A DNA stretch of 48,295 nucleotides, from NCBI GenBank assembly GCA_035316325.1, contig DATHJB010000175.1, positions 1-48,295 on the forward strand. Direction: 5' to 3'. The notes beneath the pieces are model-generated. The model ran no database searches and was not told the origin of the DNA. It was given only the letters and a program-made list of their open reading frames with translations. The stretch's first letter is position 1. Each line of letters begins with the position of its first letter. The DNA is from Acidimicrobiales bacterium. Its GTDB lineage: Bacteria > Actinomycetota > Acidimicrobiia > Acidimicrobiales > VFJN01. A program made the position numbers and the translations under genes. Positions 41,039 through 48,295 of this stretch are shown one piece after another.

Positions 41039-43407
41039 GCGAGGCGGCCGGCTACTCCGTCGAGCCCTGGGCCGTCACCGAGCGCGGCCTCGATCTCGAC
41101 GGCCTGGCCCGCAGCGAGTCGGTGTTCGCCCTGTCCAACGGCCACATCGGCCTGCGTGGCAACCTCGACGAGGGCGATCCCCACGGCCTACCGGGCACGT
41201 ACCTCAACTCCTTCTACGAGCTGCGGCCGCTGCCGTACGCCGAGGCCGGCTACGGCTACCCGGCATCCGGCCAGACGGTGATCAACGTGACCAACGGCAA
41301 GCTGATCCGCCTCCTGGTCGACGACGAGCCCTTCGACGTCCGCTACGGCACCGTGAGCTCGCACGAGCGCCGGCTGGACCTCCGAGCGGGGACGCTGTCC
41401 CGGCAGGTGGAATGGACGTCGCCCGCCGGTGACTCGGTGCGCATCTCGTCGACGCGCCTCGTGTCACTGACCCACCGGGCCGTGGCCGCCATCAGCTACG
41501 TGGTCGAACCGGTCGACAAGGCGCTGCGCATCGTGCTCCAGTCCGAGCTGGTGGCCAACGAGGAGCTGCCACCGCAGAGCAAGGATCCCCGGGCCGCGGC
41601 GGCGCTCTCGCACCCGCTGGTCAGCGAGGAGCACACCGCGCATGGCACCCGGGCCGTGATGATCCATCAGACCCGCCAGAGCGGTCTGCGGGTCGCCGCG
41701 GGCATGCGGCACCTCGTCGAGTGCGACAGCCAGGACGTCGATCAGGAGATGACCACCGAGCCCGACGTCTGCCGGCTCACGCTGGCGACCCGCCTCGAGC
41801 CCGGTCAACGGCTGCGACTGGTCAAGTTCGTCGCCTACGGCTGGTCGAGCCAACGCACCCGGCCGGCGCTGCTCGACCAGGTGGTGGCCGCCTTGGCCGG
41901 CGCCCACGTCGCGGGCTGGGACGGCCTGGTCGCCGAGCAGCGGGCCTATCTCGACGAGTACTGGGCCGGCGCCGACGTCGAGCTCGACGGCGACCCCGAG
42001 GTGCAGCAGGCGGTGCGGTTCGGCCTGTTCCACATCCTCCAGTCCGCGGCGCGGGCCGAGCAGAGGCCGATCCCGGCCAAGGGCCTCACCGGGCCCGGCT
42101 ACGACGGCCACACCTTCTGGGACACCGAGACCTTCGTCCTCCCGGTGCTGACCTACACCCAGCCCGCCGCGGCCGCCGACGCGCTGCGCTGGCGGCTGCT
42201 CACGCTGCCGCTGGCCCTGGACCGGGCCCGCGAGCTGGGCCTCGACGGCGCGACGTTTCCGTGGCGGACACTGCGGGGCTGGGAGTCGTCGGCCTACTGG
42301 CCCGCAGGCACCGCCGCCTTCCACATCAACGGCGACATCGCCGACGCCATCGTTCGCTACCTCGACGCCACCGACGACGCCGACTTCGAGCGGGACGTGG
42401 CCGCCGAGATCCTGATCCAGACCGCACGCTTGTGGCGGAGCCTCGGCCACCACGACGCCGACGGGTGGTTCCGCATCGACGGCGTCACCGGGCCCGACGA
42501 GTACAGCGCCATCGCCGACAACAACGTGTACACCAACCTGGTGGCCCAGCAGAACCTGGCGGTCGCGGCGGACGTCGCGGCCCGGCAGTCGGCGGCGGCC
42601 GAGCGCCTCGGGGTCACCGAGGAGGAGATGGCCTCGTGGCGCGACGCCGCCGCCGCCATGCTCATCCCCTACGACGAGCGGCTCGGCGTCCATCCGCAGA
42701 GCGAGGCCTTCACCGACCACGCCCGCTGGGACTTCGCCCACACGCGGTCCGACGACTACCCGCTGCTGCTGCACCATCCCTACTTCGACCTGTACCGCAA
42801 GCAGGTGGTGAAGCAGGCCGACCTGGTCCTCGCGCTGCACCTGCACGGCCACGCCTTCACGCGCGAGCAGAAGGACCGCGACTTCACCTACTACGAGGCA
42901 CTGACCGTGCGCGACTCGTCGCTGTCGGCGCCGACGCAGGCGATCATGGCCGCCGAGCTGGGACACATGGAGCTGGCCCACGACTACCTGGGCGAGGCCG
43001 CCCTGGTCGACCTGGCCGACGTGTGGCTCAACACCAGCGACGGCCTGCACATGGCCTCGCTCGCCGGTGGGTGGGCCGCGTTGGTGGCGGGCTTCGGTGG
43101 GATGCGGGCCCGCAACCACCAGCTGACCTTCGCCCCGCGGCTGCCGGCCGGGATCACCCGCCTGGCGTTCCGGATCCGGTACCGGGGACGGCGCATCGCC
43201 GTCACCGCCCGCCGCGACGAAGCCACGTACGAGCTGCTCGAAGGCCCCCCGATCGCCATCACCTCCCACGGCGCCCCGCTCGACCTCGGCAACCAGGCCG
43301 TACGGCAGCCCATCCCACCGATCGACCGCAAGGACCGCCCGACCCAGCCCCCCGGCCGCGCACCGCGCCCCCGCGGCCCCCACCCGGCCCACCACGACGA
43401 CCGCTGA
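41035..43407 (+). CDS. GH65 alpha-glucoside phosphorylase
   Basis: A 790-residue glycoside hydrolase family 65 enzyme. The family splits trehalose, maltose, kojibiose, nigerose or similar disaccharides with phosphate, giving beta-glucose 1-phosphate. The N-terminal domain starts [19 protein letters not shown], the (alpha/alpha)6 barrel includes [17 protein letters not shown], and the general-acid glutamate is in [10 protein letters not shown] (E489). The C-terminal tail is basic and Pro-rich ([22 protein letters not shown]) and is not conserved. Coupled with the HAD mutase, which completes the route to glucose 6-phosphate. Exact disaccharide specificity is not readable. Confidence 0.93.
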   Translation: MSEAAGYSVEPWAVTERGLDLDGLARSESVFALSNGHIGLRGNLDEGDPHGLPGTYLNSFYELRPLPYAEAGYGYPASGQTVINVTNGKLIRLLVDDEPFDVRYGTVSSHERRLDLRAGTLSRQVEWTSPAGDSVRISSTRLVSLTHRAVAAISYVVEPVDKALRIVLQSELVANEELPPQSKDPRAAAALSHPLVSEEHTAHGTRAVMIHQTRQSGLRVAAGMRHLVECDSQDVDQEMTTEPDVCRLTLATRLEPGQRLRLVKFVAYGWSSQRTRPALLDQVVAALAGAHVAGWDGLVAEQRAYLDEYWAGADVELDGDPEVQQAVRFGLFHILQSAARAEQRPIPAKGLTGPGYDGHTFWDTETFVLPVLTYTQPAAAADALRWRLLTLPLALDRARELGLDGATFPWRTLRGWESSAYWPAGTAAFHINGDIADAIVRYLDATDDADFERDVAAEILIQTARLWRSLGHHDADGWFRIDGVTGPDEYSAIADNNVYTNLVAQQNLAVAADVAARQSAAAERLGVTEEEMASWRDAAAAMLIPYDERLGVHPQSEAFTDHARWDFAHTRSDDYPLLLHHPYFDLYRKQVVKQADLVLALHLHGHAFTREQKDRDFTYYEALTVRDSSLSAPTQAIMAAELGHMELAHDYLGEAALVDLADVWLNTSDGLHMASLAGGWAALVAGFGGMRARNHQLTFAPRLPAGITRLAFRIRYRGRRIAVTARRDEATYELLEGPPIAITSHGAPLDLGNQAVRQPIPPIDRKDRPTQPPGRAPRPRGPHPAHHDDR

Positions 43408-43421
43408 TCCGCCCACTGACG

Positions 43422-43451
43422 CCACTTTCTGGCCCTTGAAGTGGCTACAAT
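43422..43451 (+). promoter_or_regulatory. vapBC promoter with operator-like inverted repeat
   Basis: TACAAT at 43446-43451 is a good -10 element only eight bases before the vapB ATG, so the message is probably leaderless. CCACTT and AAGTGG at 43422-43427 and 43439-43444 form a perfect inverted pair that covers the -35 side. Such placement suits autorepression by a VapB-VapC complex. Confidence 0.6.
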
Positions 43452-43459
43452 CGGGTGCC

Positions 43460-43717
43460 ATGGATGTGGGGATACGGGACCTGCGTGACAATCTGAGCCG
43501 CTACATCGAACGGGTGCGTGGTGGGGACGAGTTGGTGATCACCGACCGGGGATCGGCGGTGGCGAGGATCGTGCCGGTGGAGGGCGGGCGGAGGCTGGAT
43601 CGTCTGGTCGCGGAGGGCCTGGTCACACCCGCTGCGAGACGGCAGAGGACACGTCCTGCCAGGCGGGTCAAGGCGCGGGGAACTGTGAGTGACCTCGTGG
43701 CCGAGCAGCGTCGTTGA
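43460..43717 (+). CDS. vapB: Phd/YefM-like antitoxin of a VapBC module
   Basis: An 85-residue antitoxin of the prevent-host-death type. MDVGIRDLRDNLSRYIERVRGGDELVITDRGSAVARIVPVEGG is the textbook N-terminal fold. The C-terminal third is very basic (ARRQRTRPARRVKARG), and would wrap the toxin. The ATG has a -10 element only eight bases upstream and no ribosome site, so it is probably translated from a leaderless message. It overlaps the toxin gene by four bases. Confidence 0.92.
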   Translation: MDVGIRDLRDNLSRYIERVRGGDELVITDRGSAVARIVPVEGGRRLDRLVAEGLVTPAARRQRTRPARRVKARGTVSDLVAEQRR

Positions 43718-44139
43718 TCTGCTACTTCGACACGTCGGCTCTGATCCCGTTGGTGGTCGAGGAGGCGGGAAGCGGTGTCGCCGGTCGTCTGTGGGACGAG
43801 GCCGATCATGTCGTGTCCTCACGGCTGGCCTACGCGGAGGCGCGTGCCGCGTTGGCGCAGGCGCACCGGACCGACCGGATCGATGCCGTCGGCCTGCGTC
43901 GGGCGGTTGCCGATCTCGAGGTCCTGGTCGGAGACCTGGACCTGGTCGAGGTCGGGGCGGACGTGGTGCACCGTGCAGGTGAGCTGGCGGAGCGGTTGGC
44001 ACTGAGGGGCTACGACGCGGTCCACCTCGGCTCAGCGGAGTCAGTCGCCGATCCCGATCTCGTGCTGGTGGCCGGTGACCGCCAGCTGCTGCGTGCCGCG
44101 GGCGAACTGCAGATCGCCATCGCCGACGTCAACCACTGA
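43714..44139 (+). CDS. vapC: PIN-domain RNase toxin VapC
   Basis: A 141-residue PIN-domain toxin. The acidic active site is complete: D6 in MICYFDTSALIPL, E42 in LAYAEARAAL, D101 in GYDAVHL and D122 in AGDRQLL. VapC toxins cleave tRNA or rRNA. The start is a TTG that overlaps the antitoxin stop. Its 3' end runs over the end of the convergent broken SWIM gene by 11 bases. Confidence 0.92.
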   Translation: MICYFDTSALIPLVVEEAGSGVAGRLWDEADHVVSSRLAYAEARAALAQAHRTDRIDAVGLRRAVADLEVLVGDLDLVEVGADVVHRAGELAERLALRGYDAVHLGSAESVADPDLVLVAGDRQLLRAAGELQIAIADVNH

Positions 44140-44700
44140 CAGGGAGTCGGGTGGCGTCGCTGTCACCGGCGACACCCAACGCGACGTAGGCCGGTCGCAG
44201 CAGCTCGATCAATGCTCGCCCGCGGATGGTTCCGGTGGGTGGGGGCTGGTCGAGCAGCGAGGTGCTGGGGGTGGTCGCCGGGCTGCTGGCCGGGAGGGCG
44301 CCCTGCAGGGTGAAGAACGAGTCCAGGCTGGCCTCCAGAGGTGGGGCCGCCTCGGCAGCGGGGGTTCGGCGGTCCGGGCGGCCCCGACGTTGGCGAGCAG
44401 GTCGTCGCGCTCGCGTCCTCGCCACGCCAGGATGGTGAACAGGTCGTCGTCGAACGCTTCGTCCAGGAGGTAGACACGGCTGCGATGTGCTTGCAGGGCA
44501 CCTCGTGGTCCGGGCACGGAGCAGTCCATCGACAGCTCGGCGGCCGACCGGGGGGAACAGCGACAAGCCTTCATCGGTGAACACCGCTTCGATGTCCTCG
44601 AGCATCTCGCCGGCCAGCAGTCGGGCCGTGTACCAGGCGTCGTCGGCGAGGGCGCGCTCCCGCCGGGACGACGAGCGCCGGGCGAACGGTCTGCCGGCGA
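44129..44700 (-). pseudogene. SWIM zinc-finger protein, destroyed by three frameshifts
   Basis: Reading three frames in turn recovers a SWIM protein. The first frame gives FARRSSSRRERALADDAWYT then LLAGEMLEDIEAVFTDEGLSLFPP. The second gives the finger itself, C-x-W-T-A-P-C-P-D-x-E-x-PCKHIAAV. The third gives YLLDEAFDDDLFTILAWRGRERDDLLANVGA. The first frame then returns with PPLEASLDSFFTLQGALPASS to the stop at 44129. Three single-base indels and a missing N-terminal half (usually about 100 residues more) make it non-functional. SWIM genes normally lie next to SNF2-type helicase genes; none is here. Confidence 0.85.
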
Positions 44701-44816
44701 CCGGCTGTCCCGGCTTCGGTCACCAGCGGGCATGTGGCTGCAAGGCCAAGCAGCCGCGGTGCACCTCACCGGAGCACGACCACTGGGTCGTCCCGCCATG
44801 ATTTGCTATTACTGCG
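44701..44816. other. Gene-free spacer, junction of the island's unknown gene
   Basis: The 115 bases between the broken SWIM gene and the promoter of the 604-residue gene hold no supported frame. Toward the right the composition shifts from typical high GC to AT-rich, at about 44800. The shift may be the left border of an acquired segment, but no direct repeat or integration site is evident. Confidence 0.4.
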
Positions 44817-44850
44817 CGGTCACTTATTGATGACCGTCTTACGTAGTAAG
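44817..44850. promoter_or_regulatory. Paired palindromes upstream of the unknown 604-residue gene
   Basis: CGGTCA and TGACCG (44817-44822 and 44831-44836) form a perfect 6-base inverted repeat with an 8-base AT-rich spacer. A second palindrome, CTTAC-GTA-GTAAG, lies at 44838-44850, nine bases before the ATG at 44859. The whole stretch is AT-rich. They may be operator sites or a hairpin affecting translation. No ribosome site is seen, so leaderless initiation is possible. Confidence 0.55.
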
Positions 44851-44858
44851 TTGCACCG

Positions 44859-46673
44859 ATGGCGGAATCACGGACGGATCTACCCGTCCTCAACGCGGCC
44901 CACTTGGCGCCGTACATTTCATTGCAGATCGTGAAGTGCAACGGCGGTGACCGAGCCAGGGCACTACCTGTCATCAAGTCAAGGCTCATGGGCCTCGCCT
45001 CGAAGGCACGAGGAAATCACAGCCGTTCCGTCGTCGCCGACGGCGTCGACATCGTCACCTTGGAAGAGGGAAATCCCCCCGACGAGGTCGAGGCCTTCTC
45101 GTACGTCCACCGCAGACCTGCCTCCTGGTGGCACGGACCCGAAGACGACGACACAGCACCACCAGAGCAGTCCACGGAGCTGATCGTTCTCATTCGGCGA
45201 GGCGACTATGTCGCCATCTCGGGGACCGAGTTCCGCAGGCAGATCGAGGCCTGGATACGGAAGGACCTGGCACCGTTCCGGCTCCTGCCAGAGTGGGTCC
45301 TTCAGCAAGCATTTCTGGCTGGCCGGACCAAGGGTCTCTGGCTTGAGGGAGTCCACCATCGCTCATCGGTGAAGCCGGACACGAAGACAACGACCGGCAT
45401 CGACCTGCGCGACACGTTGTCGCAGCAGGACAGCACCTACGCCTTGAACGCGGGACTCGCCGAGCTGGCTGACAGTCCCGACCGCGTGGCGCTGACAGGT
45501 AGCGCAGGCACGACGCCAAGGAAGTCAGTCGTCTGGAACAAGCAGGCCGGCTCCTTCACCGCGTTTCTTCAAGCATGCGTCGAGGTACTCGACCTCATAG
45601 TCGAGACCGAAGAGACCGGCCGGGACGAGGCAGTGTTCGGCCAGCTGGCGGAGAGCGTCGATGATCTCAGTGGCGTTCGCGGCGCCTACGAGGTGATAGT
45701 GCCCGTCGCCGGTCTCCTGCTGGATCCGTCGACGGCGGAGGACCAACAGCTGGTGACGCTCGCTTCGAGCATCACCAGCGTCACCGGGTCCGACAGCCCG
45801 AACTGCACAGTGGGCTTGGGTCTCAACGGCAACGAAGCAGGCCGAGCCAGGATCAACGTGCAGGAGTATGACGGACGGATCAAGCTCGATGTCCGGACGG
45901 AATCGACCAGCGACCCTTCCACGTTCCCGGATCTCCGGGACCACTTGGACGATCTCGGAACTTTGCGGATCTACTACGAGTCAGGCCACGTGATCAACGG
46001 CGACCGGATCTACCAGCCTCGGATCGACGCAGTGCCTTTCAGAGGTTGGCAGTTCCGGACAATCGAACCCTTCGATATAGGCCGGGAGAAGCCGGCGACG
46101 AATGAGCCAGAAATTCACGCCCTCTGCGGCACCGACAGCGACGACTCGTTGTTCGGGTGGGTCACGAAGGCGTTCTCATCCGGAGTACTCATTTGTGACG
46201 ACGGATCGGGAGAGATGGCCGACTTCCTCCACATCGATGAGGAGCGCGTCCTCAGCCTGATCCATGTCAAGGCGGCCCACTCGAGATCCGATCGCCGCGG
46301 GATCTCGGCTTCTGCCTACGAGCTGGTCGCAGGCCAGGCTACGAAGAACCTTCTCTATCTGGACCATCAGCGGCTACTCACAAGAATTGACTCCACGCTG
46401 ACCACCGCGAGGGCAGCGTGGGCCGATGGCGAACGCTGTTCCGGCCGACAGTCGTTCCGAGATGCCCTGCTTAAGCGCCGGCCAAGCGATCCGAGCCAGG
46501 TCGTGATCGTGCAGCCGCACGTTCGGGAGTCGGTCTACACAGCGGCACTCAACTCGTTTCCTCCGACACCGGATCTGTTGCGACTCAAGCTGCTCGACAC
46601 GATTCTGAACACTGCAGCATCCTCGATCGCCGAGAACGGCGGCGCTCGGCTGCTCGTCGTCGGCAGTAACTGA
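44859..46673 (+). CDS. Unrecognised 604-residue protein with a nuclease-like motif
   Basis: I do not recognise the family. The protein has no signal peptide or membrane segment and is of mixed secondary structure. A block at about 444-500 stands out: LICDDGSGEMADFLHID (447-460), then LSLIHVKAA with H469 and K471, and then AYELVAGQATKNLLYLD with Q493. The order Asp/Glu...(H)xK...Q resembles the PD-(D/E)xK nuclease core of Mrr-type or Holliday-resolvase-type enzymes. The GC content is clearly below that of its neighbours and rare codons are more common, which suggests transfer. It stands alone between a dead SWIM gene and a dead antitoxin. A defence role is a hypothesis only. Confidence 0.6.
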   Translation: MAESRTDLPVLNAAHLAPYISLQIVKCNGGDRARALPVIKSRLMGLASKARGNHSRSVVADGVDIVTLEEGNPPDEVEAFSYVHRRPASWWHGPEDDDTAPPEQSTELIVLIRRGDYVAISGTEFRRQIEAWIRKDLAPFRLLPEWVLQQAFLAGRTKGLWLEGVHHRSSVKPDTKTTTGIDLRDTLSQQDSTYALNAGLAELADSPDRVALTGSAGTTPRKSVVWNKQAGSFTAFLQACVEVLDLIVETEETGRDEAVFGQLAESVDDLSGVRGAYEVIVPVAGLLLDPSTAEDQQLVTLASSITSVTGSDSPNCTVGLGLNGNEAGRARINVQEYDGRIKLDVRTESTSDPSTFPDLRDHLDDLGTLRIYYESGHVINGDRIYQPRIDAVPFRGWQFRTIEPFDIGREKPATNEPEIHALCGTDSDDSLFGWVTKAFSSGVLICDDGSGEMADFLHIDEERVLSLIHVKAAHSRSDRRGISASAYELVAGQATKNLLYLDHQRLLTRIDSTLTTARAAWADGERCSGRQSFRDALLKRRPSDPSQVVIVQPHVRESVYTAALNSFPPTPDLLRLKLLDTILNTAASSIAENGGARLLVVGSN

Positions 46674-46693
46674 CGATTGACGGAGTCGTCGAG

Positions 46694-46909
46694 TCGAGAT
46701 CGATCGTGCAGTTGCGGCGAGCGACACCGACGTCACCGAGTTCGTGGTCAGCAATGCCGTCGAGGCCGCGCGACGGTGTTGGCGGACCGAGATCGCTTCG
46801 ATCTGGAAGCAAGGCAGTCGACGCATGGGATGCCATCAACGCGCGGCCGGCGCGAGAGCTGTCGGGGCTTCATCGTTTGATGGATCGTCCTTCACCTTTC
46901 GTTGAATGA
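46694..46909 (+). pseudogene. Broken DUF1778 antitoxin, second copy
   Basis: The sequence is a close relative of the antitoxin at 29467-29751. It starts at the IDRAVA region (the first 30 or so codons are lost), continues as SDTDVTEFVVSNAVEAAR, suffers a one-base loss, continues VLADRDRFDLE, suffers a second loss, and ends AVDAWDAINARPARELSGLHRLMDRPSPFVE. The ATGA overlap with the toxin start at 46906 survives. The RHH DNA-binding strand is missing, so no working antitoxin is made. Confidence 0.85.
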
Positions 46910-47469
46910 CCGGGCGCTACAGCGCGCCCGAACTGCTCGCCGGTCACCACGAGCTCGATGGCTTCGAATGCCAGTCCTCGGAGCAGACCGATTGGCTGCG
47001 GCGCCATGCCCGTCAGTCGGCGAGTACAGGAACGACGAGGGTATTCGTCGTCGCCCAGGCCGAGAGCCCTGTCGTGGTGGCGTACTACGGCTGGTGCATG
47101 GCGCAGCTCTCCACGATCGCGGCTCCCGCTCGGCTCCCTCGAGGTGCCGGTCGCTATCCCCAGCCTGTGGCGCTGCTGGCCCGTCTCGGTGTCGACGTCC
47201 GTCACGAGGGCCAGGGTCTGGGTGTCGGCCTGCTTCAAGTCGTGTTCGCCCGCCTCGTTGGGCTGTCAGAGGACATCGGCTGTCGGGGCCTGCTCGTCCA
47301 CGCGGAGTCTCCTGAGGCCAGGGAGTTCTACCTCCACCTGCTTCCCGAGTTCGAGGAGAGCCCGACCGATCCGCTCCATCTCGTTCTGCTGATGAAGGAC
47401 ATCCGCCGGACGGTGGGCCGACAACCGTTGTGGAGCTACTCGGCGCCTTTCATCATCCGATGCCAGTAG
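46906..47469 (+). CDS. GNAT toxin (TacT/AtaT-like), orphan second copy
   Basis: A 187-residue GNAT protein, about 80 percent identical to the first copy at 29748-30266 by eye. The acetyl-CoA loop reads HEGQGLGVGLLQVVF instead of HEGRGLGAGLLQDVF, and the catalytic region REFYLHLLPEFEESPTDPLHLVLLMKDIRRT is kept. The C-terminus differs: after RRT it runs GRQPLWSYSAPFIIRCQ, because the original stop has been lost, and it overlaps the convergent HNH gene by 34 bases. Its own antitoxin is broken, so either it is inactive, or is restrained by the antitoxin made at 29.5 kb. Confidence 0.85.
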   Translation: MTGRYSAPELLAGHHELDGFECQSSEQTDWLRRHARQSASTGTTRVFVVAQAESPVVVAYYGWCMAQLSTIAAPARLPRGAGRYPQPVALLARLGVDVRHEGQGLGVGLLQVVFARLVGLSEDIGCRGLLVHAESPEAREFYLHLLPEFEESPTDPLHLVLLMKDIRRTVGRQPLWSYSAPFIIRCQ

Positions 47470-47865
47470 TCGTGGCAGTCGGGGCACAGCCATGCGGTGG
47501 GCCACATCTCAGCTTCGTCGCCGCCGAAGATGGCTCGAGGTGCGAAGTGATGCAGCTCGGTCCCGAAGGCTCCGCAGCGAGCGCAAGGCGGCCGGCTGGT
47601 TCGTTCGTCCAGCACGATCGGAAGTCCGTCGGCGGAACGTTCGCCGAGCCACTGGCCCGGGCTCGACGGCGTAGCCGCATTCGGCGCAGCCTCGATACAG
47701 ATGCCGAGAGCCGTTCGCGAAGACTTGGACAATCTCGACTGGGGCTCGGGTGTGCTGGCAGCTCGTCTGGGACTCGCGGATCGCCTGCATCTCTGCAGCC
47801 CGGGCGCGAAGGCGTGCGAGACGCTCGGGTAGTCGAGACGAACCTGTGCCGCGCGGTGTAGCCAT
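47436..47865 (-). pseudogene. Frameshifted HNH-type nuclease gene
   Basis: Two frames join to make a plausible 143-residue protein. The first starts MATPRGTGSSRLPERLARLRARAAEM, with a C-x2-C zinc pair at YRGCAECGYAVEPG. After a one-base gain in a GC run it continues GQWLGERSADGLPIVLDE, then CARCGAFGTELHHFAPRAIFG and CPDCHDYWHRMMKGAE. The two CxxC pairs, HH and the closing CHxxWH resemble an HNH nuclease core. It could be a sequencing error rather than a true pseudogene. It is convergent with the orphan GNAT gene. Confidence 0.6.
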
Positions 47866-47989
47866 CGTTCCGCCTCCGCTCGCTCACCTCCATCGCACCA
47901 GACCAGCGGTTCTTTAGGAAGAGGCGCGTCATTCCGAGGCGGGAGAACTCGGGCGAGCTGGCGTTCGAAAAATAGCGAGAAACGCAGAA

Positions 47990-48009
47990 CTTACGGAAAA
48001 TTTCCTAAG
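47990..48009. repeat. AT-rich near-perfect palindrome
   Basis: CTTAcGGAAA-a-TTTCCTAAG is a near-perfect palindrome with one bulged base, lying in the gene-free stretch between the HNH gene and the peroxiredoxin. Its AT content contrasts with the surroundings. It may be a terminator, an operator for the peroxiredoxin, or the right border of the island. The rest of 47866-48069 holds nothing else I can support. Confidence 0.4.
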
Positions 48010-48069
48010 AGGTCTGAAAAGCGGTGAGTTTGGCGTACTGGCAATGCTGGCGCCCGGTAAGGTCGGCGC

Positions 48070-48295
48070 ATGCCCAAGACCGGAGACAAAGCCCCCGATT
48101 TCACCCTGCTCGACCAGGACGGCAACCCCTTCACCCTGTCCGCCGCCGGCGCCACCACGCTCGTCTACTTCTATCCCAAGGCCGACACGCCGGGGTGTAC
48201 CGCGCAGGCGTGCGGGTTGCGGGACATCCTCGGCGACATCGGTGACACCAAGGTGGTGGGCATCAGCCCCGACAAGCCCGCGAAGCAGAAGAAGT
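48070..48295 (+). CDS. bcp: Thioredoxin-dependent peroxiredoxin (Bcp/PrxQ type), cut by window end
   Basis: The first 75 residues of an atypical two-Cys peroxiredoxin. PDFTLLDQDGNPFTL is the usual start, and the active site YFYPKADTPGCTAQACGLRD has the peroxidatic C43 in TPGCT and the resolving C48 five residues later, as in the PrxQ/Bcp class. Further on is VVGISPDKPAKQKK. These enzymes reduce hydroperoxides with thioredoxin in the cytosol. The gene runs off the right end of the window. The ATG at 48070 starts just before the first strand. Confidence 0.92.
   Translation, partial: MPKTGDKAPDFTLLDQDGNPFTLSAAGATTLVYFYPKADTPGCTAQACGLRDILGDIGDTKVVGISPDKPAKQKK

Noticed and set aside
41464-43491. 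Long minus-strand frame over the GH65 gene
   Set aside because: Antisense to a complete GH65 domain; no start with a ribosome site and no recognisable motif.
44720-44989. Minus-strand frame covering the promoter of the 604-residue gene
   Set aside because: It overlaps the start of a better supported gene and contains the palindromes; the cysteine/histidine pattern on the other strand at 44690-44800 is also without a family.

Overview
The window is very GC-rich, with many ATGA/GTGA start-stop overlaps and frequent GTG and TTG starts. The families present (BTAD/SARP-type wHTH, a maleylpyruvate-isomerase/DinB-like protein, PaaX, Drr-type exporter, SigG/SigJ-like sigma factor with a SnoaL tail) point to an Actinomycetota chromosome. 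I would guess Acidimicrobiia or a related deep lineage, but no rRNA or tRNA gene is present to prove it. No phage structural genes, transposases or CRISPR arrays were seen.

Layout. 1-2.0 kb: quinone oxidoreductase and serine hydrolase. 2.0-5.3 kb: minus-strand operon of ArsR-type repressor, SRPBCC protein and two-gene ABC exporter; it diverges across a perfect palindrome from an ECF sigma factor with a SnoaL domain (5.36-6.35 kb). 6.3-8.1 kb: STAS, RidA, and a coupled DUF5519/DUF433/DUF5615 trio. 8.1-11.5 kb: VOC, SnoaL, a dehydrogenase, a MDMPI-like protein and a membrane protein. 11.6-15.7 kb: a regulator fusing a SARP-like DNA-binding half to a degenerate PfkB kinase, followed by an intact PfkB kinase and a Cof-type HAD phosphatase. 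15.7-19.9 kb: dinB and paaX-type regulator, diverging from a Rieske oxygenase and crotonase. 19.9-21.3 kb: small genes, an SDR remnant and a four-element inverted repeat. 21.3-26.1 kb: GH130, six-hairpin protein and GT4 on the minus strand, diverging from a second GT4.

26.1-30.3 kb holds small accessory genes, a broken zinc-ribbon gene, a beta-propeller lipoprotein and a DUF1778/GNAT toxin-antitoxin pair. 30.3-37.6 kb: aldo/keto reductase, then a LacI-type regulator divergent from a complete CUT1 sugar importer (binding protein, two permeases, ATPase), then DUF72. 37.8-43.4 kb: tex and a coupled pair of HAD sugar phosphomutase and GH65 phosphorylase, which together would turn an imported alpha-glucoside into glucose 6-phosphate.

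43.4-48.1 kb is an accessory island: VapBC, a SWIM zinc-finger gene with three frameshifts, an unrecognised 604-residue protein of lower GC with a nuclease-like motif, a second copy of the DUF1778/GNAT pair whose antitoxin is destroyed, and a frameshifted HNH-type gene. The window ends inside a bcp-type peroxiredoxin. The strongest candidates for something undescribed are the 604-residue protein and the regulator-pseudokinase/kinase/phosphatase cluster.
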